From: Nocardiopsis sp. FIRDI 009
GTDB taxonomy: Bacteria; Actinomycetota; Actinomycetes; Streptosporangiales; Streptosporangiaceae
NCBI RefSeq assembly: GCF_003386285.1
Contig: NZ_QPNC01000009.1
Coordinates: forward strand, 310,001-374,000
Length of the DNA: 64,000 nucleotides
Reading direction: 5' to 3'
The position numbers and the translations under genes are program-made. Below are positions 36,012 through 43,822 of the stretch, one piece after another. Each line of letters opens with the position of its first letter. The stretch's first letter is position 1. The notes under the pieces are model-generated. The model saw only the letters and a list, made by a program, of their open reading frames with translations. It made no database searches and had not been told where the DNA came from.

Positions 36012-36602
36012 GTGACGAGGACGCAGAGCCGCGTGGTGATCGCGGAAGACGAGGCCCTGATCCGCCTGGACCTCAAGGAGATGCTCGAAGAGGACGGCTA
36101 CACCGTCGTCGGCGAGGCCGGTGACGGCGAGACCGCTATCCGGCTTGCCCAGGAGCTGAAGCCCGATCTGGTGATCACCGACATCAAGATGCCGGTGCTC
36201 GACGGCCTGTCCGCCGCCGAGCGCATCGCCGCCGAGCGCATCGCCCCGGTCGTGATCCTCACCGCCTTCTCCCAACGCGAGCTGGTGGAGCGGGCGCGTG
36301 AGGCCGGGGCCATGGCCTACCTGGTCAAGCCCTTCAACAAGTCGGACCTGGTTCCGGCGATCGAGATGGCCACCTCCCGCTACGCCGAACTGGCCGCGCT
36401 GGAGGCGGAGGTCAGCAGCCTCCAGGACCGTCTCGACACGCGCAAGCTCGTCGAGCAGGCCAAGGGTCTGCTCCAGAGCCGCCACGGCATGAGCGAACCC
36501 GAGGCGTTCCGATGGATCCAGAAGAACTCCATGGACCGCCGACTGACGATGCGCAAGGTCGCGGAGACGGTCATCGAGACGCTCGGCGGCAAGCAGGGCT
36601 GA
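36012..36602 (+). CDS. pdtaR: ANTAR-domain response regulator (PdtaR-type)
   Basis: A 196-residue two-domain regulator. The receiver domain has VVIAEDEALIRLDL with the acidic pocket, the phospho-acceptor Asp57 in VITDIKMP, the Thr of ILTAFSQ and Lys in VKPFNKSD. The C-terminal ANTAR domain (about 140-190: RKLVEQAKGLLQSRHGMSEPEAFRWIQ) binds RNA hairpins and prevents transcription termination. PdtaR in mycobacteria is phosphorylated by PdtaS, which is not in this window. GTG 36012 is chosen because TAACCT (35999-36004) lies 7 bp upstream, giving a leaderless message; GTG 36006 is an alternative. The neighbourhood with polA and rpsA matches mycobacteria. Confidence 0.93.
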   Translation: MTRTQSRVVIAEDEALIRLDLKEMLEEDGYTVVGEAGDGETAIRLAQELKPDLVITDIKMPVLDGLSAAERIAAERIAPVVILTAFSQRELVERAREAGAMAYLVKPFNKSDLVPAIEMATSRYAELAALEAEVSSLQDRLDTRKLVEQAKGLLQSRHGMSEPEAFRWIQKNSMDRRLTMRKVAETVIETLGGKQG

Positions 36603-36625
36603 GCGCCGGGACCCCAACCTCTCGC

Positions 36626-36656
36626 GGGGGCCGCACCCGAGTCGGGTGCGGCCCCC
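36626..36656 (+). terminator. Terminator after pdtaR
   Basis: A perfect long stem: GGGGGCCGCACCCGA pairs with TCGGGTGCGGCCCCC, followed by GTCTGTTCT. Confidence 0.85.
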
Positions 36657-36925
36657 GTCTGTTCTCCTGCGCACCTGGGGCGGAGGAAACGTACAGATCA
36701 GCTGGTGTTCGCGGCGAAAACCAGACACTCGTTCAGGGTCAACCGGGTGGACGTACCGGTTCGGTCTCGGTTTCACACAATGGGATGACGGTTGCATCAC
36801 GTGGCTTAAGCGGTGCTGAATGACCTGCCTAAACCGGGCTAAACTCACCGCACCGAACAGCAAAGGACAACGGTGTCGAATGCGCGCATTCGGCGCCGCC
36901 AACCTCAGATGCGCAAGGAGCGCGC

Positions 36926-38491
36926 GTGCGCACACGTCTCGTGACCGTGCTGCTCGCCCTGATCACCGCCATCCTGGTGATCCCCGGGCCAGCGGCGACG
37001 GCAGACGAACAGGGCGGTGAGTCGCTGCACGGTCGGATCCTCAATCCGCAGGACCGCGATCAGGGTGTCGAGGGCATCCTGCTCACGGTCTTCGAGGGCG
37101 AGGACGAGATCGCGGCGGCCGAGACCGGCCCTGATGGAAATTGGGAAGCGGAACTGCCCGGACCGGGTGAGTACCGCGTGGTCGTGGACCAGGAGTCCAT
37201 CCCCAGCGAGTTCGCGCTACGGGAGAGCGTCATCGTCGTCGACGGTGAGGCCGTGGTCGAGGTCGAGGCGGATGACCGGCGACCGTTGATCATCGCCTTG
37301 GACGTGGCCGGCGCCGCGGACGAGGGCACGGGTTCCCCCTCTCCCTCGGAGGAGGGGTCGGACGGCTCCGACGGGGGTGACGCCGCGGCCGACGACGCCG
37401 TCGCCACGGGCGCTGACAGCGGCGGCTCCTTCGGGGACCGGTTCGCCCAGCTCACCGCGTCGGGTCTGCTGTACGGCCTGGTGATCGCGGTGTCCGCGAT
37501 CGGCCTGTCGCTGATCTTCGGGACCACGAAGATGATCAACTTCGCCCACGGCGACATGGTCACCTTCGGCGCGATGATCGCCCTGCTGTTCAGCACGGGC
37601 GCGGCGGGGATGGGCAACTCCCTCCTGGCGATCTTCCTGGGGCTGGCCGCGGCCGTGGTCCTGGGCGGCTTCTTCGAGAACAGGCTCGCGCGCGTGCCGC
37701 TGGTCGTCGCCCAGTGGACGGCCATCCTCCTCGGCATCGTGCTGGCGACGGTGCTCGGTGTGATGGGCGACTCGGTGGGCTGGCAGGTTCCCCTCTGGGG
37801 CGCGGCGGTGATCGCCGTGCTGATGGGCGGGGTCCTGGGGGCCGGTATGGAGCGCTACATCTGGCGTCCGCTGCGGCACCGAAACGTGGCGCTGATCCAG
37901 ATGTTCATCGTCTCGATCGGTCTGGCCCTGGTGGTGCGGCACGTGATCCTGGTGCTCTTCGGCGCGGGCCGTGAGCGTTACGCGGGTTACCAGATCCAGG
38001 ACCCGGTGAACCTGGGGCTGGTCGAGCTGCCGCCGCGTGACCTGGTGGTCATGGGCGTGGCCGTGCTCGTGCTGGTGGGGGTGGCCTGCCTGTTGCAGTT
38101 CACCCGGATCGGCAAGGCGATGCGCGCGGTGTCGGACAACCGGGACCTGGCGGAGTCGTCGGGGATCGACGTGGACCGCGTGACGCTGTACGTGTGGGGG
38201 CTGGGCGGCGGCCTGGCGGCGCTGGGCGGTGTGCTCTACGGGCTGAACCAGATCGTGGAGTACGAGATGGGCTTCCGTCTGCTGTTGCTGATGTTCGCCG
38301 CGGTGATCCTGGGTGGTCTCGGTACCGCCTACGGCGCGATGGTCGGTGGTTTGGCCGTGGGGCTGGTGGCGATGCTGTCGACCCTGTGGTTCCCGACGCA
38401 GATGATGCAGGCGTGGGCGTTGGCGCTGATGATTCTGATGCTGCTGGTCAGGCCCCAGGGTCTGCTCGGCCGGCGCGAGCGGGTCGGCTAG
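36926..38491 (+). CDS. livH: Branched-chain amino acid ABC transporter permease with exported N-terminal domain
   Basis: A 521-residue LivH-type permease. The first ~28 residues form a signal peptide. Residues ~32-125 form a predicted beta-sandwich of the carboxypeptidase-regulatory type (LHGRILNPQ, GILLTVFEGEDEI, GPDGNWEAELPGPGEYRVVVD). A Ser/Gly/Asp linker (~130-175) leads to the permease (~180-515) with GTTKMINFAHGDM and the conserved RAVSDNRDLAESSGID coupling loop. The plain LivH is about 290-300 aa, so the N-terminal 180 residues are an addition. GTG 36926 follows AAGGAG. It is the first gene of livHMGF. The upstream 270 bp contain GGCTTAAGC and a TAAACT box. Confidence 0.9.
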   Translation: MRTRLVTVLLALITAILVIPGPAATADEQGGESLHGRILNPQDRDQGVEGILLTVFEGEDEIAAAETGPDGNWEAELPGPGEYRVVVDQESIPSEFALRESVIVVDGEAVVEVEADDRRPLIIALDVAGAADEGTGSPSPSEEGSDGSDGGDAAADDAVATGADSGGSFGDRFAQLTASGLLYGLVIAVSAIGLSLIFGTTKMINFAHGDMVTFGAMIALLFSTGAAGMGNSLLAIFLGLAAAVVLGGFFENRLARVPLVVAQWTAILLGIVLATVLGVMGDSVGWQVPLWGAAVIAVLMGGVLGAGMERYIWRPLRHRNVALIQMFIVSIGLALVVRHVILVLFGAGRERYAGYQIQDPVNLGLVELPPRDLVVMGVAVLVLVGVACLLQFTRIGKAMRAVSDNRDLAESSGIDVDRVTLYVWGLGGGLAALGGVLYGLNQIVEYEMGFRLLLLMFAAVILGGLGTAYGAMVGGLAVGLVAMLSTLWFPTQMMQAWALALMILMLLVRPQGLLGRRERVG

Positions 38492-38504
38492 GGGAGGCAG
38501 GACG

Positions 38505-39494
38505 ATGGATATTGTTTCGATCCTCGCGGAGTCGACCCGGTCGGCCTTCGGTCCGATCGCGGCGATCTACGCGTTGGCGGCGATCGGTCTGAACCTGCAC
38601 TTCGGGTACACGGGCCTGCTGAACTTCGGCCAGGTCGGGTTCATGCTGGTGGGCGCCTACGGTGTGGGCATCAGCGTGGCGGTGTTCGATCTGCCGTTGC
38701 CGGTCGGGTTCGCGGTCGGGTTGCTGTGCGCGCTGGTGTTGGCGCTGCTGTTGGGTATTCCGACGCTGCGGTTGCGGGCGGACTATCTGGCGATCACCAC
38801 GATCGCGGCGGCGGAGGTGATCCGCCTGGTCTATCGGGCGGGGTTCGCCGAGCCGCTGACCGGTGGTGTGTACGGTCTGCAGAACCTGGCGGACGGTTTC
38901 CGGGTGCTGAACCCCTTCGACGGCGGTGAGCGCTACGGTGTGGGCGCCCTGTCCTACAACGGCAACCACATGTGGGTGCTGGTGGTGACCTGGGGCCTGG
39001 TGGCCCTGATGTGCGGTCTGGTGTGGATGCTGATGCACAGCCCCTGGGGGCGTGTCATCAAGGGCATCCGGGAGGACGAGGACGCCGTCCGCAGTCTGGG
39101 CAAGAACGTGTTCGCGTACAAGATGCAGATCCTGGTCCTGGGCGGTCTGATCGGCGCCCTGGCGGGGTGCATGTTGGCGGTGTACCAGGCGTCGATCCAG
39201 CCGGACCAGTTCAAGCCGCAGGTGACGTTCTTCCTGTGGGTGATCCTGCTGCTCGGCGGCGCGGGCCGGGTGTTCGGTCCGGTGCTGGGGGCGATGGCCT
39301 TCTGGTTCCTGATGAACTTCACCGACGGTCTGCTCCGGGGTATGGGTTCGATGGGTTGGTTCCCGTTCCTGCAGGGGCCGGACTACGGTGCGATCCAGCT
39401 GGCCTTCGTCGGTGTGCTGCTGGTGGTGCTGATCGTGTTCCGGCCGCAGGGTCTCATCGGCGACCGCAAGGAGATGTTGATCAATGTCAAGTGA
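38505..39494 (+). CDS. livM: Branched-chain amino acid ABC transporter permease
   Basis: A 329-residue second permease with eight or more hydrophobic segments. Family marks are GYTGLLNFGQVGFMLVGAY, RLRADYLAITTIAAAEVIRL, the coupling loop KGIREDEDAVRSLGKN and the C-terminal RPQGLIGDRKEM. With LivH it forms the membrane channel; LivG and LivF hydrolyse ATP. ATG 38505 follows GGGGAGGCAGG. It overlaps livG by 11 bp. Confidence 0.95.
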   Translation: MDIVSILAESTRSAFGPIAAIYALAAIGLNLHFGYTGLLNFGQVGFMLVGAYGVGISVAVFDLPLPVGFAVGLLCALVLALLLGIPTLRLRADYLAITTIAAAEVIRLVYRAGFAEPLTGGVYGLQNLADGFRVLNPFDGGERYGVGALSYNGNHMWVLVVTWGLVALMCGLVWMLMHSPWGRVIKGIREDEDAVRSLGKNVFAYKMQILVLGGLIGALAGCMLAVYQASIQPDQFKPQVTFFLWVILLLGGAGRVFGPVLGAMAFWFLMNFTDGLLRGMGSMGWFPFLQGPDYGAIQLAFVGVLLVVLIVFRPQGLIGDRKEMLINVK

Positions 39495-40365
39495 GGCGAC
39501 GAACTCCTCCGCGGGTGTCGAGGCCGACCGGATGGCCGGTGCGGAGCCGGTGCCGGGTTCGGGCAAGTCGGATCCGATCCTGGTCGCCGACGGTGTGCGC
39601 CGTTCGTTCGGGGGGCTGACCGCGGTCGACGTGGAGCACCTGGAGGTGCAGCGCGGGACGATCACGGCGTTGATCGGGCCGAACGGTGCGGGCAAGTCCA
39701 CGCTGTTCAACCTGTTGACCGGGTTCGATCGGGTGGACCGGGGCACGTGGACGTTCGAGGGCGTTGGCATCAACGGCAGGCCGGGCCACAGGGTGGCGCG
39801 TGCCGGGATGGTGCGGACGTTCCAGCTGACCAAGGCGCTGACGCGGATGACGGTGCTCGACAACATGTTGTTGGGCGCGCAGGGCCAGGTCGGTGAGCGG
39901 ATGGCCGGTGCGTTCCTGCGGAACGTGTGGGCCGGTCAGGAGCGTGCGAACACCCGGCGGGCGCTGGAGTTGTTGGAGCGGTTCAAGCTCATCGACAAGC
40001 GTGACGAGATGGCGGGCGCGCTGTCGGGCGGTCAGCGCAAGCTGTTGGAGATGGCTCGGGCGCTGATGACCGATCCGTCGATGATCATGCTGGACGAGCC
40101 GATGGCGGGTGTGAACCCGGCGTTGGTGCAGTCCCTGCTGGAGCACATCACGTCGCTTCGGGACGAGGGCAAGACGGTCCTGTTCGTGGAGCACGACATG
40201 GACGTGATCATGGGGATCAGTGACTGGATCGTCGTGTTGGCGCAGGGACGGGTGATCGCGGAGGGCCGTCCGTCGGACATCCGCTCGAACCAGCAGGTGA
40301 TCGACGCCTACCTGGGAGCCCAGGAGGACGACTCGGCCGAGGCCCGGGGGAGTGGTGATGACTGA
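39484..40365 (+). CDS. livG: Branched-chain amino acid ABC transporter ATP-binding protein
   Basis: A 293-residue ATPase: Walker A GPNGAGKST, Q-loop FQLTKAL, signature LSGGQ, Walker B MIMLDEP and switch His in FVEHDMDVI. An acidic N-terminal extension (~38 residues) precedes the core and a Ser/Asp tail ends it; both are usual in actinobacteria. The LivG-specific insertion between Walker A and signature is present. ATG 39484 lies inside the livM end, so translation is coupled. Confidence 0.96.
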   Translation: MSSEATNSSAGVEADRMAGAEPVPGSGKSDPILVADGVRRSFGGLTAVDVEHLEVQRGTITALIGPNGAGKSTLFNLLTGFDRVDRGTWTFEGVGINGRPGHRVARAGMVRTFQLTKALTRMTVLDNMLLGAQGQVGERMAGAFLRNVWAGQERANTRRALELLERFKLIDKRDEMAGALSGGQRKLLEMARALMTDPSMIMLDEPMAGVNPALVQSLLEHITSLRDEGKTVLFVEHDMDVIMGISDWIVVLAQGRVIAEGRPSDIRSNQQVIDAYLGAQEDDSAEARGSGDD

Positions 40366-41203
40366 GAGGGACGGTCTGGGACCGGAGAAGGCTCCGTCGG
40401 AGGTCGAGGTCTTCGAGAGGCACCGGGAGGAGGTCCTGGAGCACGCGGGCGCCGAGGCGGTCGGTGAGGTGGGTGGTCCGGACGACTACCTGCTGTTGGC
40501 CAAGGAGCTGGTGGCCGGGTACGTGCCCGGGGTGAACATCCTCAACGGGTGTACGTTGACGCTCACCGAGGGTGAGGTCGTGGCGATCATCGGGCCGAAC
40601 GGCGCTGGTAAGTCGACGCTGATCAAGACGATCTTCGGGTTGATCCCGGTGCGTGAGGGCGGCCTGACGCTGCGGGGTTCGAGTATTCGGGGTCTGGCGG
40701 CGCACAGCCTGGTGGAGCGCGGTGTGGGTTACGTGCCGCAGACGCAGAACGTGTTCCCGTCGCTGACGATCGAGGAGAACCTCCAGATGGGGGCGTTCCT
40801 GCGGCCGAGGTCGTTCGCGGCGCGGTTCGCGGTGGTGGCGGAGCTCTTCCCGCTGCTGGGTGAGCGGCGCAAGGCGAAGGCGGGGTCGCTGTCGGGCGGT
40901 GAGCGCCAGATGGTGGCGATGGGCCGCGCGTTGATGATGGATCCGTCGGTGCTGCTGTTGGACGAGCCGACGGCGGGGCTGTCGCCGATCTACCAGGAGG
41001 AGGTCTTCCAGCGGGTCAAGGAGGTCAACTCCACGGGTGTGTCGGTGATCATGGTGGAGCAGAACGCCCGTCGCTGCCTGCAGATCTGTGACCGCGGTTA
41101 TGTGCTGGACCAGGGCCGTAACGCGTACACGGGGTCGGGGCGGGACCTGTTGAACGACCCGAACGTGATCGAGCTGTACCTGGGGACGCTGGCCAGGGAC
41201 TGA
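40358..41203 (+). CDS. livF: Branched-chain amino acid ABC transporter ATP-binding protein
   Basis: A 281-residue ATPase paralogous to LivG. It contains Walker A GPNGAGKST, Q-loop YVPQTQNVF, signature LSGGE, Walker B LLLDEP and the LivF-type end, MVEQNARRCLQICDRGYVLDQG. An N-terminal extension of ~40 residues precedes the core. ATG 40358 is chosen with GGGGGAG 6 bp upstream; two in-frame GTG codons at 40352 and 40355 are also possible. The gene overlaps the livG end by 8 bp. A hairpin at 41219 closes the operon. Confidence 0.95.
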   Translation: MTERDGLGPEKAPSEVEVFERHREEVLEHAGAEAVGEVGGPDDYLLLAKELVAGYVPGVNILNGCTLTLTEGEVVAIIGPNGAGKSTLIKTIFGLIPVREGGLTLRGSSIRGLAAHSLVERGVGYVPQTQNVFPSLTIEENLQMGAFLRPRSFAARFAVVAELFPLLGERRKAKAGSLSGGERQMVAMGRALMMDPSVLLLDEPTAGLSPIYQEEVFQRVKEVNSTGVSVIMVEQNARRCLQICDRGYVLDQGRNAYTGSGRDLLNDPNVIELYLGTLARD

Positions 41204-41218
41204 GCCGGTCGTCGGTGA

Positions 41219-41244
41219 GGGGCGGGGCCGTGCGGCTCCGCCCC
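41219..41244 (+). terminator. Terminator after livF
   Basis: Stem GGGGCGG-GCCG pairs with CGGC-CCGCCCC around a short loop, then CTTCGTC. Confidence 0.7.
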
Positions 41245-41563
41245 TTCGTCGCGCGCGCGGCCGGGCGCGGGCGGTGTCGCGGTGGCGGGGTCGGGGCCGG
41301 GCGTCCGGGGCGGTGTCCGGCGGTGGTCGCGGGGCCTGGTCCGGTGCGGTCCGTGGAGCCGGGGCGGTGGTGCGGGGCCGGTGGCGGGCGCTGTGGCTCG
41401 TGCGGTGGCCCTGACCGGTTCGGGGGCGGGTGTCCCGGGCCGCTCCGGGGCGGCGGGGGCGTCCTCCCGGCGTCCGTCGGCGTCGTTTCCCACCCTTGGC
41501 CGGTTCGGGGCCGTGAGGGGTCGGCGGGGCCGTCCGGGGGCGCGGAGGTGTCGCGCGTACGGC
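41245..41563. other. Non-coding GC-rich stretch between convergent liv genes
   Basis: Apart from terminators at both edges I see nothing in these bases. Open frames exist in every direction because of the extreme GC content, but none has a start signal or recognisable protein. Confidence 0.5.
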
Positions 41564-41595
41564 GAGCGCCCCGGGACGGGTGTCCCGGGGCGCTC
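41564..41595 (-). terminator. Terminator of livJ
   Basis: A perfect 14-bp stem GAGCGCCCCGGGAC / GTCCCGGGGCGCTC with a 4-nt loop, 45 bp beyond the livJ stop on the minus strand. Confidence 0.8.
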
Positions 41596-41640
41596 GGTCG
41601 TCGGTGCGGGTCGGGCGGCGGGGCCGTCCGGTGTCCGTGC

Positions 41641-42885
41641 CTAGTCGTTCAGGGAGTGCTCCTCGTAGGCGAGGACCTCGTGGCCGTCGTCTCCGAAGGC
41701 GAAGATCTCGAAGGTGGCGGCGGTCGGGTCGCCGTTGTCGTCGAAGTCGATGTTGCCGCTGACGCCCTGGTAGTTGATGTCCTCGCCGTCGGCGATCAGT
41801 TCGGCGCACTCGGCGAAGCTGCCGCACTCGGTGCCCTCGGGGCGGCTGACGTTGGGCAGCTCGGCCACGTAGTCGGCCGGGTCGACGCTGCCGGCGGCCT
41901 CGGCGGCCAGGGCGATGACGGTGACGCAGTCGAAGACCTGCGGGGCGAACTGGAAGACCTCCAGCTCCGGGTTGAACTCGGCCAGGCCCTCGGAGAACTC
42001 GGCGTTGTCCGCGGAGGGGGCGACGCCGGTGACGCCGTTGATGACGTCGGGGTCGTCGGAGTTGACCTTCTCGCCGAGTTCGGGGTCGTTGAGGCCGTCG
42101 GTGATGAAGAGCTGTTCGCCCTCGACGCCGCTCTCCAGCAGTTGGGCGATGACCTGGGCGCCCTCCTCGAAGGCGATGAGGGCGACGGCGTCGGGCTCGG
42201 AGCCGTTGACGCTGCTGACCACCGAGTCGAAGGTGGTGGCCTCGGGGTCGTAGGTCTCGCTGACGGCGATCTCGGCGCCCAGGGCCTGAAGTTCGGCCTC
42301 CAGGTTCTGGGCGTAGCCGGCGCCGTAGTCGTCGCCGCGGGCCACGACGGCGACGCTCTGGTTGCCGGCCTCGACGAGCTTGCGGGCCATCACCACCGCG
42401 GAGAGGCTGTCGCTGGGCGCGGTGCGGAAGTAGTAGCCGTTGTCGTCGATGTCGCTCAGGGCCGCGGAGGTGTTGGAGCCGGAGCACTGGACGATGTTGG
42501 CGCTGGTGATGGTGTCGTAGGTGGCCTGGGTCATGCCGGAGGCGGCGGCGCCGATGACGGCGTTGACCTCGTCGGCGACCAGGTTGTTGGCGGCCTGGTT
42601 GGCCTGGGCGTTGTCGCCGGCCTCGTCGCCCTGGATGATGTCGGGGACCTCGGTGCCGAGGATGCCCCCGGCGTCGTTGATCTCCGAGACGGCGTACTCG
42701 GCGGCGGTGATCTGGGGCGGGCCGAGGAAGGCGAGGTTACCGGTCTGGGGGTAGAGGATGCCGAAGGTGAAGGCTTCGCCGCCGCCTTCACCGCCTTCGC
42801 CTTCTCCACCGTTGCCACACGCACTGATCCCGAGTACCAGGGCCGCGGTCGCGGCTGTGAGGCCGAGCAGCTTCTTGCTTGCCAT
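41641..42885 (-). CDS. livJ: Branched-chain amino acid ABC transporter substrate-binding lipoprotein
   Basis: A 414-residue lipoprotein with signal peptide and lipobox LGISAC (Cys near residue 23), then a Gly/Glu-rich spacer and a type I periplasmic-binding fold (FTFGILYPQTGNLAFLGPPQ, AEYAVSEINDAGG, GAAASGMTQATYD, ITDGLNDPELG). It should deliver Leu/Ile/Val to LivHMGF. ATG 42885 is chosen because GGAG is about 12 bp upstream; the in-frame TTG at 42897 directly abuts that GGAG. It is convergent with livF rather than in the operon. Direct repeats at 42983-43014 lie in its promoter region. Confidence 0.95.
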   Translation of the reverse strand: MASKKLLGLTAATAALVLGISACGNGGEGEGGEGGGEAFTFGILYPQTGNLAFLGPPQITAAEYAVSEINDAGGILGTEVPDIIQGDEAGDNAQANQAANNLVADEVNAVIGAAASGMTQATYDTITSANIVQCSGSNTSAALSDIDDNGYYFRTAPSDSLSAVVMARKLVEAGNQSVAVVARGDDYGAGYAQNLEAELQALGAEIAVSETYDPEATTFDSVVSSVNGSEPDAVALIAFEEGAQVIAQLLESGVEGEQLFITDGLNDPELGEKVNSDDPDVINGVTGVAPSADNAEFSEGLAEFNPELEVFQFAPQVFDCVTVIALAAEAAGSVDPADYVAELPNVSRPEGTECGSFAECAELIADGEDINYQGVSGNIDFDDNGDPTAATFEIFAFGDDGHEVLAYEEHSLND

Positions 42886-42982
42886 GGTCGTGGTCAACTC
42901 CGTTCAACCGAAGAAGCACGGGCTGCGTGACGCAGGCGTGCCGTGGTGCTGTGCGTCCTGTATGCCCGCGTTGTGTGGCATT

Positions 42983-43014
42983 GCTTAATCAGGAGCGTTA
43001 GCGGAGCTTAATCA
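42983..43014 (-). promoter_or_regulatory. Direct repeat in the livJ promoter region
   Basis: Two identical 9-bp units, TGATTAAGC on the minus strand (42983-42991 and 43006-43014), are spaced 23 bp start to start, about two helical turns. They resemble tandem activator or repressor sites. The half GCTTAA also occurs upstream of livH (near 36803). Confidence 0.45.
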
Positions 43015-43282
43015 CGTAAGTTCCTGGCGCGGAAGCTCGGGTCCGGCGTTGGTGCCGACTCGCCGTCAGGCTGTTATGGGTCCGTAGTCATCGCAGCTCG
43101 TCAGGGCCGTGGCCGTTGGACGGACATCGCTGTTTCGTGACCGCGGAGTGGCGATGTGTCGTGGTCCGCGGGCATGACGAGGCCCGGCCGTCGAGGTCCG
43201 CGGTGCCCCGTGGGGGTGCGCGGCGCCGTCGTCGGCCGGGCCCGGTGGTGTGGTCCGCGTGGTGCCCTCCGCCTGGAAGGGA
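43015..43282. other. Intergenic region between livJ and the thioesterase gene
   Basis: No gene supported. An inverted repeat GGCCCGGCCG (43181-43190) / CGGCCGGGCC (43233-43242) may terminate the thioesterase transcript on the minus strand. Confidence 0.4.
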
Positions 43283-43714
43283 TCAGCTGCCGGGCATCTC
43301 CCGCAGCATGCAGGTCAGCCGGGAGGTGCACACCTTCTTGCCCTGATCGTCGGTGATGGTGATGTCCCAGGTGGCCAGGGTGCGTCCGAGGTGGACGGGG
43401 GTGGCCACGCCGGTGACGTGGCCTTCGGACGCCGCGCGGTGGTGGGTGGCGTTGATCTCGATGCCGACCGCGACGCGTCCGAACTGGGCGGCGTGGATGG
43501 TGGAGCCGACCGACCCGAGGGACTCGGCCAGGACGGCGGAGGCGCCGCCGTGCAGGAGGCCGAAGGGCTGCTGGTTGCCCTCCACCGGCATCCGGCCGAC
43601 CACGCGCTCGGCGGAGGCCTCGGTGAGCTCGATGCCCATACGTTCGGCGAGGGCGCCCATGGGGATCGTGCCCTGGTCGAACTGGGTGCGCAGGGACTCG
43701 ATGTCTGTGGACAT
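43283..43714 (-). CDS. Hotdog-fold thioesterase (PaaI-like)
   Basis: A 143-residue single-domain hotdog enzyme. The core GLLHGGASAVLAESLGS carries the HGG and the acidic residue of PaaI-type acyl-CoA thioesterases, followed by VGIEINATHHRAASEG and the C-terminal strands GRTLATWDITITDDQGKKVCTSRLTC. It probably hydrolyses an aromatic or branched acyl-CoA, substrate unknown. ATG 43714 follows GGAAGG; an upstream in-frame ATG at 43741 lacks such a site. It is divergent from polA, an arrangement common in actinobacteria. Confidence 0.88.
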   Translation of the reverse strand: MSTDIESLRTQFDQGTIPMGALAERMGIELTEASAERVVGRMPVEGNQQPFGLLHGGASAVLAESLGSVGSTIHAAQFGRVAVGIEINATHHRAASEGHVTGVATPVHLGRTLATWDITITDDQGKKVCTSRLTCMLREMPGS

Positions 43715-43810
43715 GGTGGTGCCTTCCGACGGGTGCCCCATGGGGGGTGCTTGTGCGTGGTGTCCTCACCGATCTCCCGGCGATGGCCACGGATTGTCTG
43801 GTCCGCATCT

Positions 43811-43816
43811 TAGGAT
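43811..43816 (+). promoter_or_regulatory. -10 box of a leaderless polA promoter
   Basis: TAGGAT ends 6 bp before GTG 43823. No ribosome-binding site lies between. Confidence 0.5.
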
Positions 43817-43822
43817 TTGCCT

